Below are positions 19,954 to 28,896 of a stretch of 28,896 nucleotides of DNA, one piece after another (positions within the stretch are counted from its first letter, which is position 1; the number at the start of each line of letters is the position of its first letter). The notes under the pieces were generated by a model. That model saw nothing but the letters and a program-made list of their open reading frames with translations. It was not told where the DNA came from and ran no database searches. Source of the stretch: Purshia tridentata (lineage: Eukaryota > Streptophyta > Magnoliopsida > Rosales > Rosaceae). The stretch covers positions 1 through 28,896 of the forward strand of contig QANT01004907.1 in the NCBI GenBank assembly GCA_003254885.1, in the 5' to 3' direction. A program made the translations under genes and the position numbers.

Positions 19954-22900
19954 ACAGAGACTTGCCCACACTGGAATATGATAGCTACTTTGGGAACGAA
20001 CGAATTAACTAAAAGGAATTTTCTGATAACAGTTTTTTAGGGCTTAGTTGTAAGTAGATCGGAGCACACCTTTACATGATATTGAGTGTGTGTAAGTATG
20101 CCTAAGTTTTTTACCTTTTCAGGAGTTTTAGTAGGAACTATGTTGTGATTGAGTTTTTGTTTATCAAAGTGGAGGAACATCTTCTACTTAATTATACCAA
20201 AATATAAATTCCATATATATCGACAGTAAGAAAAACAAGCAGCAAGGACTACTACATATAATATTTTAAAAAATTTCTTTATAGTCTAGTCCCATATGTA
20301 TGTAAACAAGCGGAGACACGAATTAAAATAGAGCAAAATACTAGAGGATTCTTCACCGTTGGAGTTTTTTTTGTTTTTTGTTTTTTTTTTTTGGTTTTTC
20401 TCTTTTGGTATCATCACTTTTTTTAGATGCTTTTGCTACTTTAGAATGAATATAATTAGTGCTTTTCTGATCTTGAGGTTAATATAATGGCTTAGGCTAT
20501 TCAGATCACTCTTCATTACTGAGTTAACTACCTTTGGGTCATTCGACAATAATTTACTTAAATATTTGTATTATTTCAGTAGCCAACTACTGAACTATTT
20601 TGTATATTTCGATAACATACTGTCGAATCAGTCTATAATTTTTTACAAGATAAAACATATTATTATGATCAATTTAATAATTAATAGTAGTCGGAATAGT
20701 ATGAACGTAATGTTTCCGACAAAACAATAATAATTGGTGTTCTTATACTAGGTCAATTATAGTAAATGAGATGGTGGGTGTTTAATTGAATAAGACAGCC
20801 GAGTGATCAACAACCATATGTACGATAATATTCCTCTTTTTTGGGAAAGAAAAAAACATGGTCACCAAAACATACTTTTTTAGTTCTCACACCTTCACGA
20901 ATATATTTTTTAAAAAGCATATGTTATATCATCATCGATCATGACGTTACACAAATGAGTCATGACTCATGAGAAAATTAAACTATATGATGCATATAAA
21001 ATTGGTGCTACTTAAATTTGCAGTGGGGACCCACTTTTCTTAGAGCCTTATTGGATGCAACATGCAGCTGAAAGTGCAGTTGTAGTGTCAGGGTGGCATC
21101 GAATGAGCTATACCTACTCTGATCGTTCTCGCATTTCAGAAGAGCTTGAGAGGCACATTCGTAAATTACATGCCACTGTTGGAAATGCAGTGACTCGAGG
21201 AAGATACATTGTTGTTGGTGCTGGCTCAACCCAACTTCTCATTGCTGCACTTCATGCACTCTCTTACCATAACATCACCTCCTCAAGGCCTTCAAGTGTT
21301 GTAGTTTCAATTCCTTACTACAAGGTTGGAAATCTATATCCTACTTCTCTAATTCACAGCTTAATTAATTTCATTGGAACATATTTTGTACAAAATTGAC
21401 TACTATAGAATGGTCCTACCATATATATCATCATGTTACGTGGTAAAATCAACCATTCATGAAAAGTATGTCATGTATTAATAAAATATGTAATTCTTTT
21501 TTGTTGCAAGGGAGGCCAAATTAAGGTGGAGGGAGAAGTCGAACTCTGGCCTTGGATGTTGGGGTAATCAAAAGATTGTAACTTTCAAGTTTCAATACAC
21601 AAATATACATCATCCATCGAAATTTTAAAATAAAATTACAAATATCATGCATTAATAACAATATAAATTAACACGCGACTTGTCATAAGAGTATTATAAC
21701 GTAGTATTTGTTGAGAGTAATGTGGAGCAATCTTGCACGTAAGAAAACTAGAGTTTATTATATATGCTTATAAGGTCTTGGACCCCTCTACTCATTCTGT
21801 ACCAATTTTTTTAAGTTGGATGCTCAAATTCTATCAGTAATACTATCTCTTCCAAAGTTTTGTCCAATTTTATTTACCAAATAATTAATATTAATTATAG
21901 TGTTTCATTTATTCAGTTAAGGTAATAGCTAGCATAATCATGAATTTTCAAAAGGAATGCCTGACTGTTTGTTTTCATAATAATTAACTATCTATACACT
22001 ACTACAAAAACCTTAATAGACATCACATTTTTATTATCAGTTATTAAGGAAACTGATATTATAATAATTTAGATATCGATTGATTTTTTGATTGATATCT
22101 GAACTAAATAATATATCACCCAATTTTTAAACCGATATCTAAAAATACGTCATTTGACCAACCAAGTCCTAAAAAGTGGTAACTAAAGTCTGAACTGATA
22201 ACAAAAAATTAGAAAACTAAACGCCCTAAATTTTTAAAACTTCACTTACCCACATCAACATTCGTACGCCTCCCTCAGAACCTCACTGTATGCTTTCTCT
22301 GTTTCTCAAAACCAAAACCATACGCACGCCTCTTTCTTTTTCTCTCTCAAGCTTGACCCTCAAACTCCAGCTCTCTTTGTCGCCGTTGCCGCCTCTAATT
22401 CTCTCAGTCATCGTCGCCGCCTCTCGCTCTTTCTGTCGCCGTCGCTGTCTCCCAATTTCTTCGTCACCGTCGCCCCTCCAGCTCTCTCTATCTCTCTCTC
22501 TCTCTCTCAAAGTAAGGTTAGGGTTAAGGTTCCTCCATCTCTTCCTCTTTGTCTCCATTTCTCTGTCTCTATTTTAATGAATTTATGGTTTGGGTGCTTC
22601 ATATTTACGGTTCTCTTTAGCAATTTTGAAATTTTCCTATATCTTGCTATTATGAGTTAATAATCAAGTTGTTTAACTTGAAGATTATTCAGCTCATCTT
22701 TCGTTTAAGATTTGCACTATAGAAATAGGCTACTAAAGAAAAAAATTCAAAAAATGGGAGAGCTTAGGCTAAAGTGCTCTCTGTACAGGTAATCACAAGT
22801 GCTATAATTTATTCATAATTGTGAAGGGTTGTTGTTGGCTTTGGGTATATAATTCCATTTTTACTGCGTTTGATCTTATAATTTCTTATCTTCCGATTAG

Positions 22901-25900
22901 GTATATAGTTTGATTCCATTCAGTATGTAGTTTCTTATCTTCTGATTTTTCTTCTTTCTTTTGCTTTTGTTAATGCATTTGATCTTATAAATTATATTAT
23001 GTATTTAAGTGCAGTAAATTTCAAGGGAGTTTGATTATGCTAGTTGATTGTGCTTGTTTCTCTGTGTTTTTTTAGAGCTCTCCAGTGCTGGGAACTATTT
23101 GAAGAACTGTGACATCTTGCTGCTAAAATTCTGCTCTGAGTATGATGTATTTTCATATTTTTTTTCTTCTTTGGAAGTGGTGGACCATGATGTGCTTCTA
23201 ATGCTTGTGTCTTTGTCAAATTAAACAAAAAAGCAGATTTTCTTCTTTGAATCCTATGTTTTGTTTTTAATTTGGAAAGCAGCAAATTGTTCCTTGAGAG
23301 TATTGACAATTGATTTAAGCATGAACTGCCACTTAAAACTTGGTGTTTGGAAGAACTTGGGGTTTGACTGGCTTCAAAGGTATGTAATCAATTATTATTA
23401 CATTATTAGCATTAGTAGCATTTTATAATAGTGATTCATTACCTCCTTTGTTTGTATTCAAAATAAATTTGTTATGAGAAGTGGCCGAGCTAGTCTATTT
23501 ATGTATTAGCTATTTGTCCTCAAGTAATCTGATTTTGCTTGGTTTGTTATCTTTTTTTACTCTAGGATTGTCATGGGTCCATATTAGTATATTAGAGTTT
23601 TTTTTTCTGTTAGTTGAAATAATCCAACTAACAGAAGTAGAAGCTATTAAAAGAATGGGTTAAATTGCAAGGATAAATGAACCATTTTTGTTTATGATTG
23701 CTACTAAACATATCATATCATATTTTCTTGTTAGAGAAGGCATTAGTTAACAAATTGCAGGGATAGCAGTAGAACTGGCATTAATGTCCTATTTTCCCAT
23801 CTGGAATAGAGGTTGATGATAGAGAAGGCATTATTTTTCCCTTTTTTCCCTTCATCTTCCAACCATAATTTATAGTACGATTGTTTGTTAGTTGTCTTGT
23901 TTGATCTATCTATTTTTTGTTAGTTGTCTTGTTTCTTCCTCGTGATTGTATTAGGACTGTACACAAAAAATGCTGAAAAATTGCAGCAAATTTCCGTAGT
24001 CATTCAGTTTATGTGGACTGTTTTCTATGAGTAGCTTCTTATTCCGGCATGCCATTTGTATGACTAGCTCCTTATGTGAATGTGACTTTCTGATAATTCC
24101 TTTTCCTTCAAAGCAAACCAATTAGCTGTTTAATTTGTATTTAGATGAGTTATTGATCAATCATGTGGGGGCCAAGGTTCTATCATATCAGAGAAAATGT
24201 ACCTTCAAAATAAAAATAAAAAGTAGCAGTAAGACTGCAAGCAAGCACATGAATACCATGAATTCATATCGTATGAAAGAATACTTACATTATGTTGACA
24301 ACTGTGACTTTCTGATAATTCCTTTTCCTTCAAAGCAAATCAATTAGCTGTTTAATTTGTATTTAGATGAGTTATTGATCAATCATGTGGGGGCCAAGGT
24401 TCTATCATATCAGAGAAAACGTACCTTCAAAATAAAAATAAAAAGTAGCAGTAAGACTGCAAGCAAGCACATGAATACCATGAATTCAAATCGTATGAAA
24501 GAATATTTACATTATGTTGACAACTTAACATAGATATATGCATGTCTTGACAAGAGTTAATCTTTTTTGACAATTATGTTGAATTTAGCTTGGTTTTCCT
24601 TTTTTTTTTTCTTTTTTTTTNTTTTTTTTTTTTCTCTTTCAGCTCTTTTGTTCTCTCCTCATTGGGCAAATCTTAGCTTGGAAATTGCAATCGAGACGAA
24701 TTGAGCAGTTGATCACAAGTAAATAAACCTATCCAATCATATTAATAGAATTGTTTCAAGTGTTTATCAAGTTGAAACAAACCTACCCAACCTTTTTATT
24801 TCAAGTTGTTTTTTTTAAAATGCTATTGTTTTTAATTTAAACTCTGGCTGCATAAGCATTGCACCTTTTTTAGATATGTGTTCATTTATTACAGTAACAT
24901 GGTGTTCACAACATGAATAATGCATTGAATGTTCAAAAATGATAAAACTTTTATTTGTCTAACATAAGTCCTCTCTGTTTATGTTTAGGAATTTTTGATT
25001 TACTAGTGAAGGACTAGGGGCAGGTCTGCCCCTCTTCAATTTTTTTATTCTTTTTTTAAATTTTTTTATATATTTGTAGAAAATCTTGCAAAAATGCAAT
25101 TAGATCTCCAAATGGCCTCCTCCCCTCTCCTTATCTTCCTCTCTTACTCTCACTCTTTCATCTTTTGTGGCTTTCCCACTTAGCCAGAGATATGAAATGT
25201 TATCTGATCTGGTCATTGTCAAACAAACCCTCTAGAAATGGTTAGCAGCAAAGACAGCTACCCTACCACAATATTTTGAATTGTCCTGAGAAAAAATGGA
25301 GAAAAATTATCCCACTCAGCCAGAGATATGAAATGTTATCTGATTTGGTCATTGTCAAACAAACCCCCTAGAAATGGTTAGCAGCAAAGACAGCTACCCT
25401 ACCACAATCTTTTGAATTGTCCTGAGAAAAAATGGAGAAAAATTATCCTTTTAAAAGCATGTTTTTGCTTACTGGCAGCAATTTATAAGATTGAAATAAT
25501 TGTGTTACCCTATTCTTTAGTTAGTCTTTGCTGAAAATTGTATCATGTCAATGATGTTTGATGCTTTAAACTTCTTGTTTGTTTACTTAATTGCAGTAAA
25601 TTGTATACATATTATGCTCTTAATTTTTATCTTCTTTTAAGTTTTTTTTTTCTCACTTTAAATTTAAAGAGATCTTTATTTAGATTTCTCACTATATAGC
25701 TGACAAGAGCTTACTTTGCATTCTTAGAGGTTTTATTCAACAGCCATATAGTTAACATACTAAGTCTGGATACCAGTACTTTTATGCATACAGTTGGATC
25801 CCCTGAATTTGGGCCTAAAGGTCTCGATTCAAGTATCTCATCACAGGTGTGTGTTTTGCCAACTATTTTATTGATGAAAGGACTCTTCTATTATCATGCA

Positions 25901-27329
25901 TATGTCTCAAATTTGAAGTGTGCTAGGAATATTGCAGATTTGTAGATGAAGGGATGCTAGTGGAATATATTTTGTTGAAGTGCAGCTACCATGCCATTTT
26001 TTTGTAAGGGAAGATTGACCAAGTGCTAGCTGCTGCCATGCCTATATTTTGCTCTAGTATGTGGCAGATTTTTGAATACCAAGTGCTTGAAAAGTAGATG
26101 TGCTAGATAGTTCAATTTGTATAAAACCCAGCCTTTTGGGTGAATTTGACTAATTAAGTACTTTAATTTTGATATTGTATGGATGATGACATTTATGAGA
26201 AATTGGTATTTTTAACTTACAAGAATTTGATTATTGTGAAATTGCAAGCAATTGGGTCTTTTGAAATTGCCAGCAGGTTTTAGCTTGGGTACTCAAGTAC
26301 CATTATCAATTACATCACTTGTCTAGAAATTGAACTGATGTATATGTAGGCATTCATATCAGTGAAAAACTAAAAAATTGATGTATAATGTACGCATCTA
26401 AATTAGTAAAAAAGTCTTGCACTGATGTATAATGTAGGCATTCCTATCGGTGAACAACTGATGTATATAATATAGGAAAAATGATGTATTTGGTTTTATT
26501 TTTAAATCAAAAATTAATTACACATCGGATTTATTATATCAATCGATTTTTAGTTAATTTACTATATCATTTTTTAATCCAATTCTGATATCCTTAATTA
26601 TAAATTTAATATTATGCTTGTGTTAACACATCTAAATTGATTCAGAAACGATGTTATATTTAATATTTATATCAGTTTTATGTGTACTCTTATATTGAAA
26701 ATTCTTTAAAATGATATCTAATTATTTTTTAAGATATCATAATGTATGATAAAATAGATGTTAAATCATGTAAAAGATATCACTTTTATAGCGATATCTA
26801 TTTGGAGGACTTTTCTTATCACCCCTGGACTTATCGGTTTTTAACCCATTAGACATCAGTGAAGAACTGATGTCTATCGATGTTTTTGTAGTAGTGATAA
26901 GACCCCAAAAACATTTTTAAATACCCAAGAAAACTAGCCATTGATTTTGTAATTATAAGGACAGAAATACGACACTTTCTTTAATTTGCTTCGAGCGCTT
27001 GAACATGTATGAATATGATATAATGTTTAAGTGATTTTCACATGCAGCTTTATGAAATGCAAACAGAATTTTTCCGATCAGTGGACTATGAGTTTGAAGG
27101 AGATGCATCCTTATTGAAGAACAAGTTAGATGATTCGACTAGGAATGTTATTGAGTTTGTAACCTCACCAAACAATCCCGATGGGAATCTGAAGAAGGCA
27201 GTTGTTCATGGACCCAATTCCAAGGCCATTTATGATCGGGTGTATTATTCCGATGCCATAATGAAAAAGACAAGCAAAGAGCAACTTATTCCCGACAACG
27301 ACTTCAACTCTGGCCCATTTTGTAGGTGA
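19623..27329 (+). CDS. Truncated alliinase / tryptophan-aminotransferase-related (TAR) protein
   Basis: Exons 19623-19912, 21024-21324 and 27048-27329 join in frame (phases 2 and 0) to 290 aa; family members usually exceed 400 aa. Residues 8-27 form a hydrophobic N-terminal segment (signal anchor). Residues 50-95 are the EGF-like alliinase domain, with Cys 53, 73, 75, 78, 84 and 91 (GHGRAYLDG, CECNSCYGGPDC). The PLP aminotransferase fold follows: GWHRMSY, GAGSTQLL (162-169), SPNNPDG (237-243) and IYDRVYY (258-264). The family motif with the PLP lysine (SKxTGHAG) and the whole C-terminal domain are missing. After VYY the protein runs into SDAIMKKTSKEQLIPDNDF and stops. Relatives convert amino acids (indole-pyruvate step of auxin synthesis for TAA1/TAR); this product should not catalyse that. 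Probably a pseudogene or a regulatory remnant. A downstream exon replacing the lysine region was not found. Confidence 0.75.
19913..21023 (+). other. Intron 1 of the TAR-like gene
   Basis: Phase-2 intron; an AGT serine codon is split before GDPLFLEPYW. The donor gtctct runs straight into a (TC)n repeat. The remainder is AT-rich with a T/G run at about 20366-20400. No element with clear borders. Confidence 0.7.
19914..19950. repeat. (TC)n microsatellite touching the splice donor
   Basis: About 18 TC units that begin at the second base of the intron-1 donor, so the donor is GTCTCT rather than the usual GTAAGT/GTATGT. Confidence 0.85.
21325..21996 (+). other. Left part of TAR-like intron 2
   Basis: Original intron sequence between the exon-2 donor (AAG|gttgga) and the CACTA element. 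AT-rich; nothing recognised. Confidence 0.5.
22290..22515 (+). other. Pyrimidine-rich, gene-like segment inside the CACTA element
   Basis: A C/T-rich stretch with repeated cgtcgccg-type phrases, ending in a splice-donor-like aaa|gtaaggt. It looks like the 5' leader/first exon of a plant nuclear gene. The open frame through it (Ser/Leu-rich) has no recognised domain. It may be a captured gene fragment or the original leader of the element's lost gene. Confidence 0.4.
24082..24525. repeat. 222-bp perfect-length tandem duplication in the CACTA element
   Basis: Two head-to-tail copies, 24082-24303 and 24304-24525, with four substitutions seen by eye and no indel. Confidence 0.92.
24600..24632. 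repeat. Poly-T tract with ambiguous base
   Basis: T run with one C and an N at 24621. Directly before a pyrimidine-rich ctctttcag, so it may be the polypyrimidine tract of an acceptor. Confidence 0.7.
24643..24726 (+). other. Exon-like fragment inside the CACTA element
   Basis: After a strong polypyrimidine tract and CAG (ending 24642), 27 sense codons read LFCSLLIGQILAWKLQSRR.. to a TAA at 24724-24726. I do not recognise the protein. It may be the last exon of a captured gene. Confidence 0.3.
25175..25446. repeat. 136-bp tandem duplication in the CACTA element
   Basis: Two head-to-tail copies, 25175-25310 and 25311-25446, with about four substitutions and no indel. Confidence 0.92.
25794..25846 (+). 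other. Second exon-like fragment inside the CACTA element
   Basis: 53 bp bordered by CAG (25791-25793) and GTGTGT (from 25847), less AT-rich than its surroundings and open in more than one frame. Unidentified; may belong to the same captured gene as 24643-24726. Confidence 0.25.
26900..27047 (+). other. Right part of TAR-like intron 2
   Basis: Original intron sequence from the CACTA target duplication to the acceptor catgcag at 27041-27047. Confidence 0.6.
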
Positions 27330-27414
27330 TATGAGCCATTAGATCAACAATTGATCTAACGGTTGTGATGATTTGTTGTAAAGGGATTTAGTGACCTGCT
27401 GGTCCGGCTGAATT
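27330..27414. repeat. Duplicated 3' flank of the TAR-like gene (copy 2, block 1)
   Basis: Directly follows the TGA and matches 17541-17625 without gaps. Contains the imperfect palindrome at 27336-27362. Probably 3' untranslated sequence. Confidence 0.8.
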
Positions 27415-28138
27415 CCTAAGAATATATGAAAACAAAAAACAAAAGTTCCTGAGAAAAACATTAAGTAAAGTGTAATTCTATGAAATTATAAAGTGTAACT
27501 CTTGACATATGACGTCAGAACAAAAAAATTAAACTAAAGTGTAACTTCACAAAAACCTAAAATTAAATCTTAACTCAACAAGAATTACACTTTAGAAATA
27601 AAAGAATTACACTTTAGAAGTGTAACTCTTGACGACTCTAAGGACTATAACCATCGCCCTATGATACACGATGAGCCCAAATCAACTGTAGAGGCAGTTC
27701 CAGCACTTGTGGCATAAGGGCCAACCTTAGTTGCAAAATGTATCATTTTTCCAAACAATGATTTCCATGGTGGAAACGGAGACAAAGAGGAGTGGAAATT
27801 CCCCATGCCATGCACAGACATGGAAAGAGTGGAAAAAAAAAAAAAAAATCATTAAAGTGATGGCAATGGCTTAGTGACGGAGAGCTCTCTGTTGCGGGAG
27901 CGAGGTGCATTGTGTTTGTGTTAAATGGGCAGATCTAGGTGTATTGGGACCACCATGAGTGTAGCTGTTAGAAGCTCCACAGGAGCTTCAATTACTCTGG
28001 GTTCTCTCCCATGGTATGCCCACCTATCATATATCAGGCTTTTAATAAAGGGGTAGGGTTTAAAAATAAAGAATACAAAATTAACCTGTGGTTTATTAAT
28101 TACCGTGTTTCTTTTTAATGCTTTTCACTAATAAATAC
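27415..28138. other. Segment present only in the downstream duplicate
   Basis: Not found in the upstream copy, where only 85 bp stand at this point. 27460-27640 has about six copies of aaagtgtaac/gttacacttt in both orientations. 27830-28020 is GC-richer but has no gene. No clear terminal repeats or target duplication were found, so whether it was inserted here or deleted there is open. Confidence 0.5.
27460..27640. repeat. Cluster of short direct and inverted repeats
   Basis: taaagtgtaa(c/t)t appears three times on the + strand, followed by its inverse (agaattacacttta) twice and agtgtaactcttgac again. The arms could fold into a long imperfect hairpin. Confidence 0.6.
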
Positions 28139-28448
28139 CATAAAATAATCATTTAACATCATTTGGCATTTTGGCCCAAAAAAAATAAAAATCATTTGGC
28201 ATTAAGCAAATCTTTTTATTAAAAAATAAAAATAAAAAAGTGTGCAGGTATTAAAAAAGAAAAGTAAGTTAATCAATTTTTGATTATTGTGCATACAGGA
28301 GTAGGACTTTGCAAAGAATAAAATTTGAATTATTGTGCATAAATATGATACATAAAATATATTGTACATAGAACGAACAGTCATTAATCTTCTAGTAAAT
28401 GTTATTCGTATTCAAAATCAACAATGGGTTTACACAATGGTTTATTCC
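28139..28448. repeat. Duplicated 3' flank of the TAR-like gene (copy 2, block 2)
   Basis: Matches 17711-17955 with small indels; this copy has an extra roughly 50 bp in which an aatcattt-type phrase is repeated at its left end. Confidence 0.75.
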
Positions 28449-28578
28449 ACGTACCATCATCAAATTTTTTAAGAGCATTTCCAAGTAATCAAATTGAGCA
28501 CTTGACTAGCCAAAAAAAAGAAAAACTGAGCACCTGATACAGAAAGCCAATTTTGATCAGTGTAAAAAATAAATGAAT

Positions 28579-28876
28579 TTCAGGGCCCGTTTGGCAGTGC
28601 TTTTAGAATTACCAAAAGCGCTTTCAGATTAGTAAAAGCATTTTTGGTAGCGTTTGGCAAAAATATATGTAAGTGTTTTTGACTTATAAAATCGCTTTTA
28701 AGGAATTTTTTGAGAAGCACCTGACATGTGCTTTCATCAAGAAACACTTCAAGTGTTTTTACATGAACCACTTAGAATATTTATAAAAATTTGTATATAC
28801 TTCTTTGCAAAACTGCTTTTAGCAAAAGCTACTAAATAAAAACACTTCTAAGAAGCAGTGCCAAACAGGCCTTCAG
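28579..28876. mobile_element. MITE with GGCCCGTTTGGC terminus
   Basis: The element spans 28584-28871 (288 bp). Left end ggcccgtttggcagtgc; right end inverts to ggcctgtttggcactgc, two mismatches in 17 bp. The flanks carry TTCAG on both sides (28579-28583, 28872-28876). Subterminal sequence repeats agtgttttt/aaaaacactt in both orientations. The GGCC(C/T)GTTTGGC terminus is very common in plant hAT-like MITEs, but a 5-bp target duplication is short for hAT, so the superfamily is uncertain. Confidence 0.75.
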
Positions 28877-28896
28877 TCAAAAAAGAAAAGAAAAAA

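Larger units (their letters stand above)
21994..26899. mobile_element. Non-autonomous CACTA (En/Spm) DNA transposon
   Basis: The element spans 21997-26896 (4900 bp). Its ends are CACTACTACAAAAAC and the exact reverse complement; the inverted repeat continues to 29 bp with three mismatches (21997-22025, 26868-26896). The 3-bp target duplication ATA flanks both sides (21994-21996, 26897-26899), as expected for this superfamily. Subterminal regions of a few hundred bases are rich in gatatc/atcgg-type motifs in both orientations, the usual transposase-binding arrangement. No transposase reading frame is present. It sits in the same intron between TAR exons 2 and 3, so splicing may still remove it. 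Confidence 0.9.

Noticed and set aside
22283..22577. Two overlapping open frames of about 90 aa in the CACTA element
   Set aside because: One is Arg/Glu-rich, the other Ser/Leu-rich, as expected from a CT-rich strand read both ways.
28580..28771. 63-aa open frame on the minus strand at the right end
   Set aside because: Lies wholly in the MITE and is made of its repeated subterminal phrases.

Overview
The window is plant nuclear DNA. Coding regions are split by GT..AG introns, AT-rich spacers are full of transposon remnants, and three recognisable loci are plant-specific: a plastid Clp protease subunit with a transit-peptide-like leader, a CC-NB-LRR immune receptor, and an alliinase / tryptophan-aminotransferase-related (TAR) gene. 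A woody eudicot, perhaps Rosaceae, is my guess; the sequence alone does not prove the family. Single N bases at 3388, 16348, 17050 and 24621, three of them beside homopolymers, suggest draft quality, so single-base frameshifts deserve caution.

Layout. (1) 376-8692, + strand: a CLPP3-like gene in four recognisable exons separated by bloated introns. It carries two opposite single-base frameshifts and lacks the last exon(s), so it reads as a pseudogene. Its third intron holds a 1826-bp solo LTR (5647-7472, target duplication CTAAT) that landed inside an older dispersed repeat. (2) 8693-10338: spacer with no gene I can support. (3) 10339-16234, - strand: a complete-looking CNL receptor of four exons (1392 aa predicted), with the LRR region built from similar phase-0 exons. 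(4) 16235-19622: its upstream region, with a duplicated 113-bp block, then a relic copy of the 3' end of the TAR gene, a 413-bp Tourist-like MITE, and unclassified repeats. (5) 19623-27329, + strand: a TAR/alliinase-like gene whose second intron is filled by a 4900-bp CACTA transposon. The predicted protein stops before the catalytic PLP lysine and ends in a short tail whose last 16 codons are also found 9.8 kb upstream. (6) 27330-28896: the 3' flank, again shared in part with the upstream relic, and a 288-bp MITE at the right edge.

The genes do not form a functional unit. The region looks like a typical R-gene neighbourhood: one probably functional receptor between two decayed or truncated housekeeping/metabolic gene copies, with local duplication and at least four insertions of different element types datable relative to their hosts. 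No RNA gene, CRISPR array or bacterial-type operon was seen. The most novel-looking points are the truncated TAR protein with its duplicated tail, the exon-carrying non-autonomous CACTA element with two internal tandem duplications, and the modular LRR exons of the receptor.
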